Below, piece by piece: positions 52,938 through 61,852 of a DNA stretch of 64,000 nucleotides. The stretch comes from Rhodoferax sp. OV413 (GTDB taxonomy: Bacteria; Pseudomonadota; Gammaproteobacteria; Burkholderiales; Burkholderiaceae_C), in NCBI GenBank assembly GCA_945861785.1, contig CAMAWD010000003.1, positions 1 to 64,000 on the forward strand. Direction: 5' to 3'. Position 1 is the stretch's first letter; every line of letters starts with the position of its first letter. Under the pieces are notes generated by a model. It searched no databases. It was not told the DNA's origin and saw only the letters and a list, made by a program, of their open reading frames with translations. A program made the translations under genes and the position numbers.

Positions 52938-53356
52938 TGGCGGGTGCGCAAACCGCAGCGCAGTCGCCGGTGATCCAGCGCGAATCGCAGCCCTACTGGG
53001 ATGGTCTGCAGGCGCGTCGTCTGCTGATCCAGCGCTGCGCCTCCTGCGGCTGCCTGCGGCACTACCCAAGGCCGGTGTGTTCGGCCTGCTGGTCGATGGC
53101 TGCAGACTGGGTCGAGGCCTCAGGCAAAGGCGTGGTTCATACCTGGACCGTGGCGCACCATGCGTTCCACAAGTCCTGGCGGGACCAGTTGCCGCTGGTA
53201 CTCGTCACCGTGGATCTGGACGAAGGGGTCCGTATCCACGCACCGCTGCGTGGGCCAGGTACCACGGCCCTGCGCATCGGCCTTCCCGTGCGCCTGATCT
53301 TCGAGAGCACCGACGGCCAGACGCTGCTGCCGGCGTTCGAGGCCGCCGATCTGTAG
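52934..53356 (+). CDS. DUF35 OB-fold / zinc-ribbon partner, second copy
   Basis: 140 residues: zinc ribbon CASCG...CSACW (about residues 35-52), then GKGVVHTWTVAHHAFHKSWR and LPLVLVTVDLDEGVRIHAPL. ATG 52934 overlaps the thiolase-like stop. Same architecture and order as 44782-45198, indicating a duplicated two-gene module. Confidence 0.88.
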   Translation: MMAGAQTAAQSPVIQRESQPYWDGLQARRLLIQRCASCGCLRHYPRPVCSACWSMAADWVEASGKGVVHTWTVAHHAFHKSWRDQLPLVLVTVDLDEGVRIHAPLRGPGTTALRIGLPVRLIFESTDGQTLLPAFEAADL

Positions 53357-53494
53357 CACCGGACTTCTTGCGCCACTCATAATCCTTTTGAACGTTGGCG
53401 GTACTCTCCCTGCAGACTGGCATTTTGCGACGGGTTCGCCGAACCCTGATGAACTTTCATTCGAATCCAACTCCCATCCATTGGCGAGGTCCTG

Positions 53495-55111
53495 ATGCAC
53501 GAACCTGATTTCTCTCCCTTCACCCGGCTGCTGCAAGAGGCGCCGCCTCAACCCGAACGCAATCTGCCCGCGCTGGTGGAGCGTCAGGCGCGCGTGCAAG
53601 GGCAGCGTGTGTATGTCACGGTACAGCATCGTACGGTGACCTTTGCCGATTTTCGTGACCAGGTCGCCCGATTTGCCGGCACTTTGCTCGCCGCCGGGGT
53701 GTCCCCGGGTGACCGCGTGGCAATCATGTGCCGCAACCGGATGGAGTTTCTGACCACCTTTTTTGGAACGGTCTGGTTGGGCGCCATTGCAGTACCGGTC
53801 AACACCGGCCTGCGCGGCAGCCAGCTCGCGCACCAGTTGGTCGATTCAGGTGCGCGCCTGCTCATTCTCGATGGTGACCTGGTGGGCTGCCTTTTGCGGG
53901 TTGTCGCCCCGAACTTGAAAAAGGTCTGGTTGCTGGACCTCGCGGTCGGGGAACTGCCCGATGGCGTCGATATTGGCCCGCTACCGCCGCCGGCGGCCCC
54001 GGTGCCGTACAAACCGTCGTCTTCCGAGGTCACGTGTGCGATTCTCTACACCTCGGGTACCACCGGGCCATCCAAGGGGGTGGCCTACCCGGCGGACCAG
54101 CTTTTCTGGTGGGCGGCCGTGATGGGCGCGATGATGAAAAGCACTTCGGACTCGGTCATCTTCACCACTCTGCCACTGTTCCACATTCATGCCTTGTCGA
54201 CGTCGGTCCAGCCCTTTGTCAATGGCAGCCATTGCGTCATCATGGAGCGTTTCTCGGCTTCGCGCTTCTGGATGGAGGCGGTTGAAGCGAAGGCGACCCA
54301 CGCATGCCTGATCGGCGCCATGGGAAACATCCTGCTGGCGCAGCCGCCATCACCACTGGACAAGGCGCACGGGATTCACACGGTATTCGCGTCCAGCATT
54401 CGCAGCAGCGTGTGGACGGAGTTCACTGTGCGATTCAACCTGCCGCGGCGTGTCGGGGGGTACGGATCGACGGAAACGAATGCCGCGTTTTTTGCGCAGA
54501 ACGGTTGGGAGGTCCAGGGCAATATGGGCCGGCCCGTACCTTTGTTCCAGGCCGACGTCGTCGATGCGCACGATGCCACGGTGCCGGCCGATGAACCCGG
54601 TGAACTGGTCTTGCGCAGCAACGTGCCGTTTGCGTTTGCCAGTGGTTACTGGGGCGCACCCGACGCAACGCTATCGGCCTGGCGCAACTTCTGGTTCCAT
54701 ACCGGGGACATCGTCGTGCGCAATCGCGATGGCATATTTCGTTTTGTGGGCCGGCTCAAGGAGTCGATTCGCCGCCGCGGCGAGAACATATCGGCCTGGG
54801 AAGTGGAGCAGGCAATCTTGAGCCACGGAAGTGTTTCCGACTCGGCGGTTTTCGGCGTGCCGTCCAGCATCGGCGATGAAGACGTGATGGCCGTGGTCGT
54901 GATGCGCGAGGGCTGCAGCGTCGAACCCGAGGACTTGTTGCGCCACCTGGACAAACGGTTGGCGTACTTTGCCATCCCCCGCTATGTCGAGTTCATGGCG
55001 GCATTGCCGCTGACGGAAAACGGCAAGATCAAGCGTACCGAGCTTCGCCAGCGTGGCGTCACAGCTTTCACCTGGGACCGCGAAGTCGTCGGCTACAAGG
55101 TAACAAGGTAA
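53495..55111 (+). CDS. AMP-forming acyl-CoA ligase
   Basis: 538 residues of the ANL superfamily: ATP loop YTSGTTGPSKG (185-195), GYGSTETNAAFF, FHTGDIVVRNRDGIFRFVGR, LKESIRRRGENISAWEVE, and PLTENGKIKRTELRQRG with the terminal catalytic Lys. It activates a carboxylic acid to acyl-CoA; overall it looks like CaiC/crotonobetaine-CoA-ligase-type enzymes. ATG 53495 follows GCGAGGT. The gene is 138 bp after the thiolase-like/DUF35 pair and could feed it. The stop codon lies inside an 8-bp tandem repeat. Confidence 0.92.
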   Translation: MHEPDFSPFTRLLQEAPPQPERNLPALVERQARVQGQRVYVTVQHRTVTFADFRDQVARFAGTLLAAGVSPGDRVAIMCRNRMEFLTTFFGTVWLGAIAVPVNTGLRGSQLAHQLVDSGARLLILDGDLVGCLLRVVAPNLKKVWLLDLAVGELPDGVDIGPLPPPAAPVPYKPSSSEVTCAILYTSGTTGPSKGVAYPADQLFWWAAVMGAMMKSTSDSVIFTTLPLFHIHALSTSVQPFVNGSHCVIMERFSASRFWMEAVEAKATHACLIGAMGNILLAQPPSPLDKAHGIHTVFASSIRSSVWTEFTVRFNLPRRVGGYGSTETNAAFFAQNGWEVQGNMGRPVPLFQADVVDAHDATVPADEPGELVLRSNVPFAFASGYWGAPDATLSAWRNFWFHTGDIVVRNRDGIFRFVGRLKESIRRRGENISAWEVEQAILSHGSVSDSAVFGVPSSIGDEDVMAVVVMREGCSVEPEDLLRHLDKRLAYFAIPRYVEFMAALPLTENGKIKRTELRQRGVTAFTWDREVVGYKVTR

Positions 55112-55124
55112 CAAGGTAACAAGG
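55095..55124 (+). repeat. 8-bp tandem repeat, about 3.75 copies, over the ligase stop codon
   Basis: Units of ACAAGGTA repeat from 55095 to 55124 (last unit with C for T). The stop TAA of the ligase is at 55109-55111 within the array. A change in copy number would alter the reading frame only beyond the last residues, so effects would be confined to the C-terminal tail. Confidence 0.85.
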
Positions 55125-55211
55125 CAGGCTGGCAGGGCGGCCACTTGAATATTCGTTGGCGCGCGCACTGCTGGCCGGTCGACCGCAGGTGCGCTGGTCG
55201 ATGCCGTGTCT

Positions 55212-56186
55212 TCAATCGGGTGACACCCGAATGCCGGCTTGCTTGACAACCTTGCCCCATACCTCGAATTCACGCTTCAGGTAGTCCTTGAATTTGGAAG
55301 AGTCATAGGCACGCACGTTGAAGCCCTGCGATTCCAGTTGCTTGGTCACGTCAGGCCGGTTCAACGCGGCGCGCGTCTCGGCGTCTATGCGGTCAATGAT
55401 GGCCCGCGGAGTCTTGGAGGGCACGTAGGTCCCGAAGTAGGCAGGTGCGCCCAGTTGCGGATAACCCGTCTCGGCTGTCGTCGGGACGTTCGGAACCGAT
55501 GCAGAACGCTGCGTTCCGGTTATTGCAAGCAAGTTGAGCTTGCCCGCCTGCGCATGCGGAATCACCGCGCCGGGGGTGCCGGTGTACATCGAAATCTCGT
55601 TGGCCATCAGGGCCAGGACCGCCTGCGGCTGCCCCCGGTACGGTACATGCAGCATGTCGATGCCGGCGATCAGTTTCAGGGACTCACCGACCATGTGGGC
55701 CGGCCCACCCGCTCCGGTGGAGGCGAACGTCAACTTGCCAGGATCCTTCTTCGCTTTCTCCACCAACTCGCCCAATGTCTTGGCGACGCTTGGATGGGTG
55801 GAGATGATCACAGGAACCTCGACGCACAACGTAACCGGCTCAAAGTCCTTGTTCACGTCGTAGGGCATCGACTCCATCGTCAGAGGCGAGATGAGCATCG
55901 GGCCCGCGCCCGTCAAGAGGATCGTGTAGCCGTCCGGCTCGGCCTTTGCTGCTACGGCAGCTCCGGTCCGGCCGATCGCCCCATCGCGGTTCATGACCAC
56001 CACCGATTGCCCGAGGGCCATCTGCAGCGGTTCCCGGATCGCCCGCGCGACAATATCCGTCGGCCCGCCCGGCGCTGAATTGACCAGGATGGTGATCGTG
56101 CGTGTTGGGTAGGTCTGCGCGGAAGTCATGGGGGCCATGATCAACTGCGCGAACACGGTCGCAACTAGAAAAGCCAATACGCGCAT
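55212..56186 (-). CDS. TctC/Bug-family periplasmic solute-binding protein
   Basis: 324 residues with a signal peptide (VLAFLVATVFAQLIMAPMTS, cleavage near SAQ), TYPTRTITILVNSAPGGPTD, GAAVAAKAEPDGYTILLTGA and HVPYRGQPQAVLALMANEIS. ATG 56186. It lies 54 bp downstream of the TauD-type dioxygenase in the same direction, so the two are probably co-transcribed and handle the same compound. It is convergent with the ligase. Confidence 0.9.
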   Translation of the reverse strand: MRVLAFLVATVFAQLIMAPMTSAQTYPTRTITILVNSAPGGPTDIVARAIREPLQMALGQSVVVMNRDGAIGRTGAAVAAKAEPDGYTILLTGAGPMLISPLTMESMPYDVNKDFEPVTLCVEVPVIISTHPSVAKTLGELVEKAKKDPGKLTFASTGAGGPAHMVGESLKLIAGIDMLHVPYRGQPQAVLALMANEISMYTGTPGAVIPHAQAGKLNLLAITGTQRSASVPNVPTTAETGYPQLGAPAYFGTYVPSKTPRAIIDRIDAETRAALNRPDVTKQLESQGFNVRAYDSSKFKDYLKREFEVWGKVVKQAGIRVSPD

Positions 56187-56240
56187 GGTGTACTTCTCCG
56201 AAAGATCGTAGATGGGGTGGATGATGAGTTCAGATGGAAA

Positions 56241-57050
56241 TCATTCGAACACGGTGGTGCGTCGCAGCGTGCGGCCCTCGGTCGGTTCGAACGGTGCTCG
56301 CGCATGGCACAGCAGCAGGTTGTCCCAGATCAGCAGGTCGCCGACCTTCCACGCGTGGGCGTACTCGAGATCGTGCTGTTGTTCGGCGTAGTCCCACAGT
56401 TCGGACAGCAACCGATCGCCGTCGGCGCGTTCGATACCCGAGAAGTCGACGGTGGTAAGTGGCACCACCCACAAGGCCTGCTTGCCGGTTTCCGGTTGGG
56501 TCCAAAGCAGAGGTTGCCAAGCGCGGCGCGCCTTCGCTGCGGCTGCGGTGTGATCCACGCGCCCGGTCTTGGACACACCGGCATAGTCCAGCATGTGCAG
56601 GCACTTCACGCCGCGCGCGCGCTCGCGCAGATCCGCCGGCAGGCGATCCGCCAGGACCACCGAATCGCGGAACTTGGTGGCGCTTCCGGAGGCCGGGATT
56701 TCCATGGCATACAAGACGCCCGCCTTGCAGGGACGCTCGTTGAAAAGGTGGTCGTGGTGGTAACTCAGTTCCCCAGTCGGGACCTGGCCGTCTTCGCGCG
56801 TATTGGAGAAGTAGTAACCCTTGCCGCCCATGTCGCTTTTGTAGGCCTTGGAGGAGTACAACTGGCCGAATATCTCGGTGAACCGGATCTGCGCGTCCTG
56901 GCTCAGGCCCGGCTGCCGAAACAGCAGCAGGCGACAACGAGACAGCGCTTGGCGCAGCGCAGCGGCGGCGGATTCGTCGACCATCGTGCCTACGTCGATG
57001 CCGGTCACTTCAGCTCCGACGTGGGTTGACAAGGGGCGAAACTCGATCAT
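56241..57050 (-). CDS. TauD/TfdA-family Fe(II)/2-oxoglutarate dioxygenase
   Basis: 269 residues: GAEVTGIDVGTM, LLLFRQPGLSQDAQIRFTEI, the iron-binding HxD in LSYHHDHLFNERP, and the distal part DLLIWDNLLLCHARAPFE with the third His and the 2-oxoglutarate-binding Arg in RTLRRTTVFE. Family members hydroxylate sulfonates, phenoxyacids, carnitine-like quaternary amines and others. ATG 57050 has a weak ribosome site. It is co-oriented with the TctC downstream; the 456-bp gap to the next importer operon must hold its promoter. Confidence 0.9.
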   Translation of the reverse strand: MIEFRPLSTHVGAEVTGIDVGTMVDESAAAALRQALSRCRLLLFRQPGLSQDAQIRFTEIFGQLYSSKAYKSDMGGKGYYFSNTREDGQVPTGELSYHHDHLFNERPCKAGVLYAMEIPASGSATKFRDSVVLADRLPADLRERARGVKCLHMLDYAGVSKTGRVDHTAAAAKARRAWQPLLWTQPETGKQALWVVPLTTVDFSGIERADGDRLLSELWDYAEQQHDLEYAHAWKVGDLLIWDNLLLCHARAPFEPTEGRTLRRTTVFE

Positions 57051-57506
57051 GCTGCGTCAGGTTTTGGCCGAGTCTATTGCTTTGTCCGGTCAAATGCAAG
57101 GTTTCGCATTTTTGTGAGCACGTAAGCGCACTCTTGAATTCACTGCACCATATTTCGACAATGCTAAAAGTTGCGCCTGTTGCCCGCAGTCGGCCACCCG
57201 CTCGATGGCCGATCAGGGAATACCCTGTGGCCTCGTAAAACCGAAACCTCTGCATTTTGTAGTACTCTAGAAGGCTTGTGTTTCGGCGGCGCGATGTGAG
57301 CAGCAATTGGGCCGATCGCCGTCCCCATCGCCGGGTCGCGATGGTGTCCACCAGGCTTTGCCCGGCCGCGGCAGTTCTGCACAACGAATTGCCGCCTCTG
57401 CCAATTGACGGTAGTGGCAACGAGGTGCAATTCTTGGTGCGAGCGACCAGGGCATGCCCCGTGCAGTCCCGTACCAGTTATGACAACCCTTGTCTTGGAG
57501 AAACGA
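57051..57506. other. intergenic region between divergent operons
   Basis: About 455 bp between the dioxygenase (leftward) and the second importer operon (rightward). I see an AT-rich patch with TAGTACTCTAG near 57260-57275, but no copy of TGTCCGGACA or of the GTATAC motif, and no recognisable gene; short open frames on both strands are not supported. Confidence 0.5.
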
Positions 57507-59090
57507 ATGCGAAGAGTGCGCGAAAGCTGGTGGGCCCGGCGGACATTGCTCGGGCGCGGCGTGACTTGGGCGATTGCTGCGCTGGTTGCCGTTGGCTCGC
57601 CAACCAGCGTTGCGCAGGCCCAGCCCAAATCGACCTTGACAGTAGCGCTGGGTGCCGATCTTGTGTCGGTTGATCCGCACAAGCTGGTTTCAGGAATCGA
57701 CCATTCATTTTTCGCCAACGTCTTCGAGAGCTTGTTCGCGAACGACGCCCGGGGCAACCTGGTTCCGGCGTTGGCAGAGTCTGTGAGCGTCAGCGCCGAC
57801 GGACTGGTGCATGATTTCAAGCTCCGCCCGAACGTCAAATGGCACAACGGAGATGCTTTCACGGCCGATGACGTTCGGTTCAGTTGGCAGCGCTCGATTG
57901 ATCCGGAAATCAAGAACCCGCGCGCCAGTGTGGTTGCCGCCAAGATTCGCGATGTCGAGATTGTCGATCCCCTGCGGGTCCGTCTTCACCTCAAGCAACC
58001 GGATGCCAGTCTGCATGAGAATATGGTGACGTATTTCTACTTGGCACCGAAGAAATTGATCGAGCGCGTCGGCAATGACGAGTTCGGCAAGGCGCCGGTC
58101 GGTACGGGTCCGTTCCGGTTCGTGGAGCGTAAGCCGCGCGAGTTCACCCGGTTGGCAGCCTTCGAAGGCCATTGGGGGCGGGTTCCCAAGGTTGCCGAAG
58201 TGGTGCTGAAGGTCGTGGCCGACGACCAGACCCGGATGGCGCAGATCCAGACCGGTGAGTCGGACATCGTCACCTCGGTGCCGCTGGTGTTCGGCTCCCG
58301 CATGCAGGGCGCCAGGGATTTCACGATCATTCGGGTGCCCAGCTTCGGCAATGCGTTCATGGTGATCAACAACCGCGGCAACAACCCGGACTTGAAGAAG
58401 CCCGACGTGCGCCGGGCGCTGAACATGGCGATCAACCGCGAGACGCTGGCCAAGGCGCTGACCTTCGGTTTCGCGACCCTGCATGAATCACCCTGCACGC
58501 CAGGCATGATCGGCTGCGACGTCAAGTTCACCGATCCCTACAAGTACGATCCAGCAGCGGCTCGGGCATTGCTGACCAAGGCGGGCTTCGATTTCAACCG
58601 GCCGATCAAAGTGGTTGGTCCGGCCACTGGCCGGGTGACCCAGGGCAAGGAAACGGTCGAGGGCATCGCCCAGTTTCTGAATGCCGCCGGGGTCAAGACC
58701 ACGATCGAGATCTTGGAGTACGGGACATGGGCGACGACCGCGTTCGCCAAGGAGAAGAACCCTGAGATCGATCTCTATTTGCTGGCAGCGCCTGACGCGA
58801 ACCGCGATTCCGGACCGCGTCAGTTGCGTACCCTGAAGACCGGCGAGGCGATGTCTTTCTATTCCGACGCATCGCTGGATCAGGAACTCACAAAACTCGG
58901 CACCATGCCCACCCTGGCCGCCTATGAGGAGCAATCGCGCAAGGTGTTCCGTCTGATCCATCAACAGTCAGCGATGATTCCGCTCTGGGCCTATGACTCC
59001 ATCTATGCCGTACGCTCCAATGTGAAGTACGAGCCGTTCAGGTACATCACCTGGCCAATTCTCTGGTACGCGGAAAAGGCGCCGAAGTGA
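57507..59090 (+). CDS. ABC importer substrate-binding protein, family 5 (second system)
   Basis: 527 residues: signal peptide with an Arg-rich n-region and a hydrophobic core (VTWAIAALVAVGSPTSVAQA), then LTVALGADLVSVDPHKLVSG, NVFESLFANDARGNLVPALA, VKWHNGDAFTADDVRFSWQR, GTGPFRFVERKPREF, RRALNMAINRETLAKALTFG. ATG 57507 follows TTGGAGAAACGA; in-frame ATG 57480 is an alternative. It heads a complete binding-protein-permease-permease-ATPase-ATPase operon, unlike the split first system. Confidence 0.91.
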   Translation: MRRVRESWWARRTLLGRGVTWAIAALVAVGSPTSVAQAQPKSTLTVALGADLVSVDPHKLVSGIDHSFFANVFESLFANDARGNLVPALAESVSVSADGLVHDFKLRPNVKWHNGDAFTADDVRFSWQRSIDPEIKNPRASVVAAKIRDVEIVDPLRVRLHLKQPDASLHENMVTYFYLAPKKLIERVGNDEFGKAPVGTGPFRFVERKPREFTRLAAFEGHWGRVPKVAEVVLKVVADDQTRMAQIQTGESDIVTSVPLVFGSRMQGARDFTIIRVPSFGNAFMVINNRGNNPDLKKPDVRRALNMAINRETLAKALTFGFATLHESPCTPGMIGCDVKFTDPYKYDPAAARALLTKAGFDFNRPIKVVGPATGRVTQGKETVEGIAQFLNAAGVKTTIEILEYGTWATTAFAKEKNPEIDLYLLAAPDANRDSGPRQLRTLKTGEAMSFYSDASLDQELTKLGTMPTLAAYEEQSRKVFRLIHQQSAMIPLWAYDSIYAVRSNVKYEPFRYITWPILWYAEKAPK

Positions 59091-59124
59091 TGCGCAGGCC
59101 CATGGCCGCAGTCCGGGGGGCTGG

Positions 59125-60039
59125 TTGAGCGTCTATCTGGTCAAGCGGCTTGGCCAGGCGCTGGTCACGCTGTTGTTTCTGACGCTGATGGTTTTTGCGC
59201 TGGCGCGTTTGACCGGTGACCCGGCGCCGCTGGTCCTGCCAACTGAAGCGACGGCCCAGGACGCACAGTTCTTTCGCCAGCAGTATGGATTGGACCGGTC
59301 ACTGCCTGAGCAGTATTTGATATTTCTCGGCAATATCTCGCGCGGTGATTTTGGCGTCTCATTCCGCTATCGGGAGCCGGCGATCGGTTTCGTCATGGCC
59401 GGACTTGGTCCGACCTTGCGGCTGACTGGTCTTGCTATGCTCCTGGCGGTTGTGGTTGGCCTGGGGCTCGGCATTTTGGCCGCCGTCTCGCGCAATGTGT
59501 GGATCGACCGGCTCGTCAATCTCTACGCCAGTTTTGGTCAGGCGGTGCCCAGCTTTTGGCTCGGCCTCATGCTGGTCATCTTGTTCTCCATCAATCTACC
59601 CTGGTTGCCGTCGTCTGGCCACGGCACGGCATGGCATTATGTCCTGCCGGTGATCACCTTGTCGGTATTCGCGTCGGCATCGATAACCCGCCTGACACGG
59701 GCGAATATGGCAGAGGCCATGCAAAGCGACTTTGTCCATATGGAGCGCGTGCTTGGTCTGCCCGAAACCAATATCGTACTGCGCCACGCGCTACGTAACG
59801 CTTCGCTGCCCATCGTCACCTATCTCGGATTGCAGTTTGGCCTGCTGCTGGGCGGCGCAATCGTGACAGAACGGGTGTTCGCCTGGCCTGGTCTTGGTCA
59901 AATCATCGTCGATGCGATCCTGCACCGGGACTATCCGGTGATCCAGGCGACAGTGCTCGTCACGGCTGTGATGTTCATGCTCATCAATCTCGCTGTGGAC
60001 GTGACGTGCATGGTGCTTGATCCGAGGTTGCGGGTTTGA
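59125..60039 (+). CDS. ABC importer permease (DppB type, second system)
   Basis: 304 residues: LGQALVTLLFLTLMVFALAR first helix, LILFLGNISRGDFGVSFRYR-type segment, EAA loop FVHMERVLGLPETNIVLRHA, and FAWPGLGQIIVDAILHRDYP. It starts with TTG 59125 behind a G-rich site; no ATG fits. Its stop overlaps the next permease start. Confidence 0.91.
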   Translation: MSVYLVKRLGQALVTLLFLTLMVFALARLTGDPAPLVLPTEATAQDAQFFRQQYGLDRSLPEQYLIFLGNISRGDFGVSFRYREPAIGFVMAGLGPTLRLTGLAMLLAVVVGLGLGILAAVSRNVWIDRLVNLYASFGQAVPSFWLGLMLVILFSINLPWLPSSGHGTAWHYVLPVITLSVFASASITRLTRANMAEAMQSDFVHMERVLGLPETNIVLRHALRNASLPIVTYLGLQFGLLLGGAIVTERVFAWPGLGQIIVDAILHRDYPVIQATVLVTAVMFMLINLAVDVTCMVLDPRLRV

Positions 60040-60887
60040 GCGCCATCGAACAGGGGGCGGGTGGGCGCGGTCGGCCACCGATGCTGGCACTGGCGTGTTG
60101 CGTGCTGCTGGTGATCGTGGCTGTTCTCGGCGACATCGCGACGCCTTATGCCAAGGACTTCGCCGATCTCTCGGCCACCTTGGCACCACCATTTTGGCAG
60201 GATGGCGGCTCGCTGGCCCATCCGCTAGGGACCGACACGCTCGGACGCGACCTGCTGAGTCGCTTGATCGCCGGCACGCGCATCTCGCTGTTGACAGCGG
60301 GCGCCGCGATCTTCGTCGCCGGCACGATTGGCGTATTGCTGGGTCTCTTGGCCGGTTACGCCGGTGGTTTGGTGGATGCGATTGTCATGCGGGCGGTCGA
60401 CGCCTTCCTGGCACTGCCTTTCATTCTGATGGCGCTCGCCCTCGTCGCGGCGCTGGGTTCGGGGGTCGAAAACATCATCCTGGTCATGATCGTGACCAAC
60501 TGGGCGCGTTATGCCCGGCTGGTTCGCAGCGAGGTGCTGAGCATCAAAGAGCGTGATTTCGTTACCCTTGCGCGCATCGCCGGTCTCGCTCCGCATCTCA
60601 TCGCATTCCGCCACATCCTGCCCAATGCGCTGAATTCGATCACGGTCCTGGCTCTGCTCGATGTCGGTCGGGCGATCATCCTGGAGTCCTCGCTTTCGTT
60701 CCTGGGCCTTGGCATTCAGCCACCGGAGGTGTCGTGGGGCCTGATGCTGGCCGACGGCAAGGCGTACATGTCGTTCGCCTGGTGGATCACGACGTTGCCC
60801 GGCCTGACAATTGTCGCCACGGTCATGGCATTCAATGCGCTGGGCGACTGGCTGAAGCTGCGCTTCGATCCGCGGGCCGCGTTATGA
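60036..60887 (+). CDS. ABC importer permease (DppC type, second system)
   Basis: 283 residues: HPLGTDTLGRDLLSRLIAGT, EAA loop FVTLARIAGLAPHLIAFRHI, ESSLSFLGLGIQPPEVSWGL and a C-terminal ALGDWLKLRFDPR. TTG 60036 overlaps the DppB stop by 4 bp, repeating the TTG coupling seen in the first system. About six membrane helices. Confidence 0.91.
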   Translation: MSAIEQGAGGRGRPPMLALACCVLLVIVAVLGDIATPYAKDFADLSATLAPPFWQDGGSLAHPLGTDTLGRDLLSRLIAGTRISLLTAGAAIFVAGTIGVLLGLLAGYAGGLVDAIVMRAVDAFLALPFILMALALVAALGSGVENIILVMIVTNWARYARLVRSEVLSIKERDFVTLARIAGLAPHLIAFRHILPNALNSITVLALLDVGRAIILESSLSFLGLGIQPPEVSWGLMLADGKAYMSFAWWITTLPGLTIVATVMAFNALGDWLKLRFDPRAAL

Positions 60888-61852
60888 CCAGTAGAGAGCC
60901 GCCGCTAATCAGCACGACCGGACTGGGCGTCGTCTATGGCAAAGGGGCCAACCCGGTGCGTGCCGTCGCCGACGTCGCCTTCACGGTCCTGGCGGGCGAA
61001 ATCGTCGGTATTGCCGGGGAGTCCGGAAGCGGCAAGAGCACACTGTGTGCCGCGCTGATCCGTGCCCTGCCACGCGCCGCCTTGTTGTCCGGCGAAGTGC
61101 AATATGGCGGCCGGGATCTCTACGCAGTATCGCCTGGTGAGTTGCGGCGATTGCGCCAGCGGGAACTGGCCATGGTCCTGCAGAACCCGATGACGTCGCT
61201 CGATCCGATGTTCACCATTGGTGATCAGCTCACCGAGGTGCTGCAGGTTCGCGATAGCGGGGGCGATTTGCGCGCCAAGGGCATCGCCCTGCTGCGCCGG
61301 GTTCACCTTACGGCACCGGAGTTGCGCTGGAGCCAGTATCCGCACCAGTTGAGCGGAGGCATGAAGCAGCGTGTCCTGATCGCGATGGCTGCCGCTTCCG
61401 CTCCCCGGCTGCTGGTGGCGGACGAACCGACCTCGGCGCTGGATGCGACGATCCAGGAGGAAATCCTGCTACTGTTGCGCGATGTGCGCGACGCCCATGG
61501 CACGGCCGTCATCATCGTGTCGCACGACCTCAACGCATTGCGGCGCGTTTGTGATCGCATCGTCATCATGTACGCCGGGCGCGTCGTCGAGGATGGCCCA
61601 ACCGAGGCGGTGTTTTCTGCGCCACGTCACCCCTATACCCGGGGCCTGATCGCCTCGTTGCCGCACCTGGAGGACAACGATATTGTCCTGTCATCAATCC
61701 CGGGCCAGGTGCCAGACCTGACCCGGCTGCCGGATGGATGTGCCTTCGCTCCGCGTTGTACCGATGTGCTGCCGGCATGTGGTCTGCAGCAGCCTTTGTC
61801 CAGCGGCGCAGGTCATCGTGTGTTCTGCTGGATGGCAGAGGTGTCCTCTTGA
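60884..61852 (+). CDS. ABC importer ATPase (DppD type, second system)
   Basis: 322 residues: Walker [27 protein letters not shown], signature LSGGMKQRVLIAMAAASAPR, Walker B LLVADEPTSALDATIQEE, H-loop VSHDLNALRRVCDR, and the GCAFAPRCTDVLPACG C-terminal motif. ATG 60884 overlaps the permease stop (ATGA). Confidence 0.92.
   Translation: MTSREPPLISTTGLGVVYGKGANPVRAVADVAFTVLAGEIVGIAGESGSGKSTLCAALIRALPRAALLSGEVQYGGRDLYAVSPGELRRLRQRELAMVLQNPMTSLDPMFTIGDQLTEVLQVRDSGGDLRAKGIALLRRVHLTAPELRWSQYPHQLSGGMKQRVLIAMAAASAPRLLVADEPTSALDATIQEEILLLLRDVRDAHGTAVIIVSHDLNALRRVCDRIVIMYAGRVVEDGPTEAVFSAPRHPYTRGLIASLPHLEDNDIVLSSIPGQVPDLTRLPDGCAFAPRCTDVLPACGLQQPLSSGAGHRVFCWMAEVSS

Noticed and set aside
57051-57506. Searched for GntR operators before the second importer operon
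   Set aside because: Neither the TGTCCGGACA nor the GTATAC motif is present; this operon is not part of either proposed regulon.
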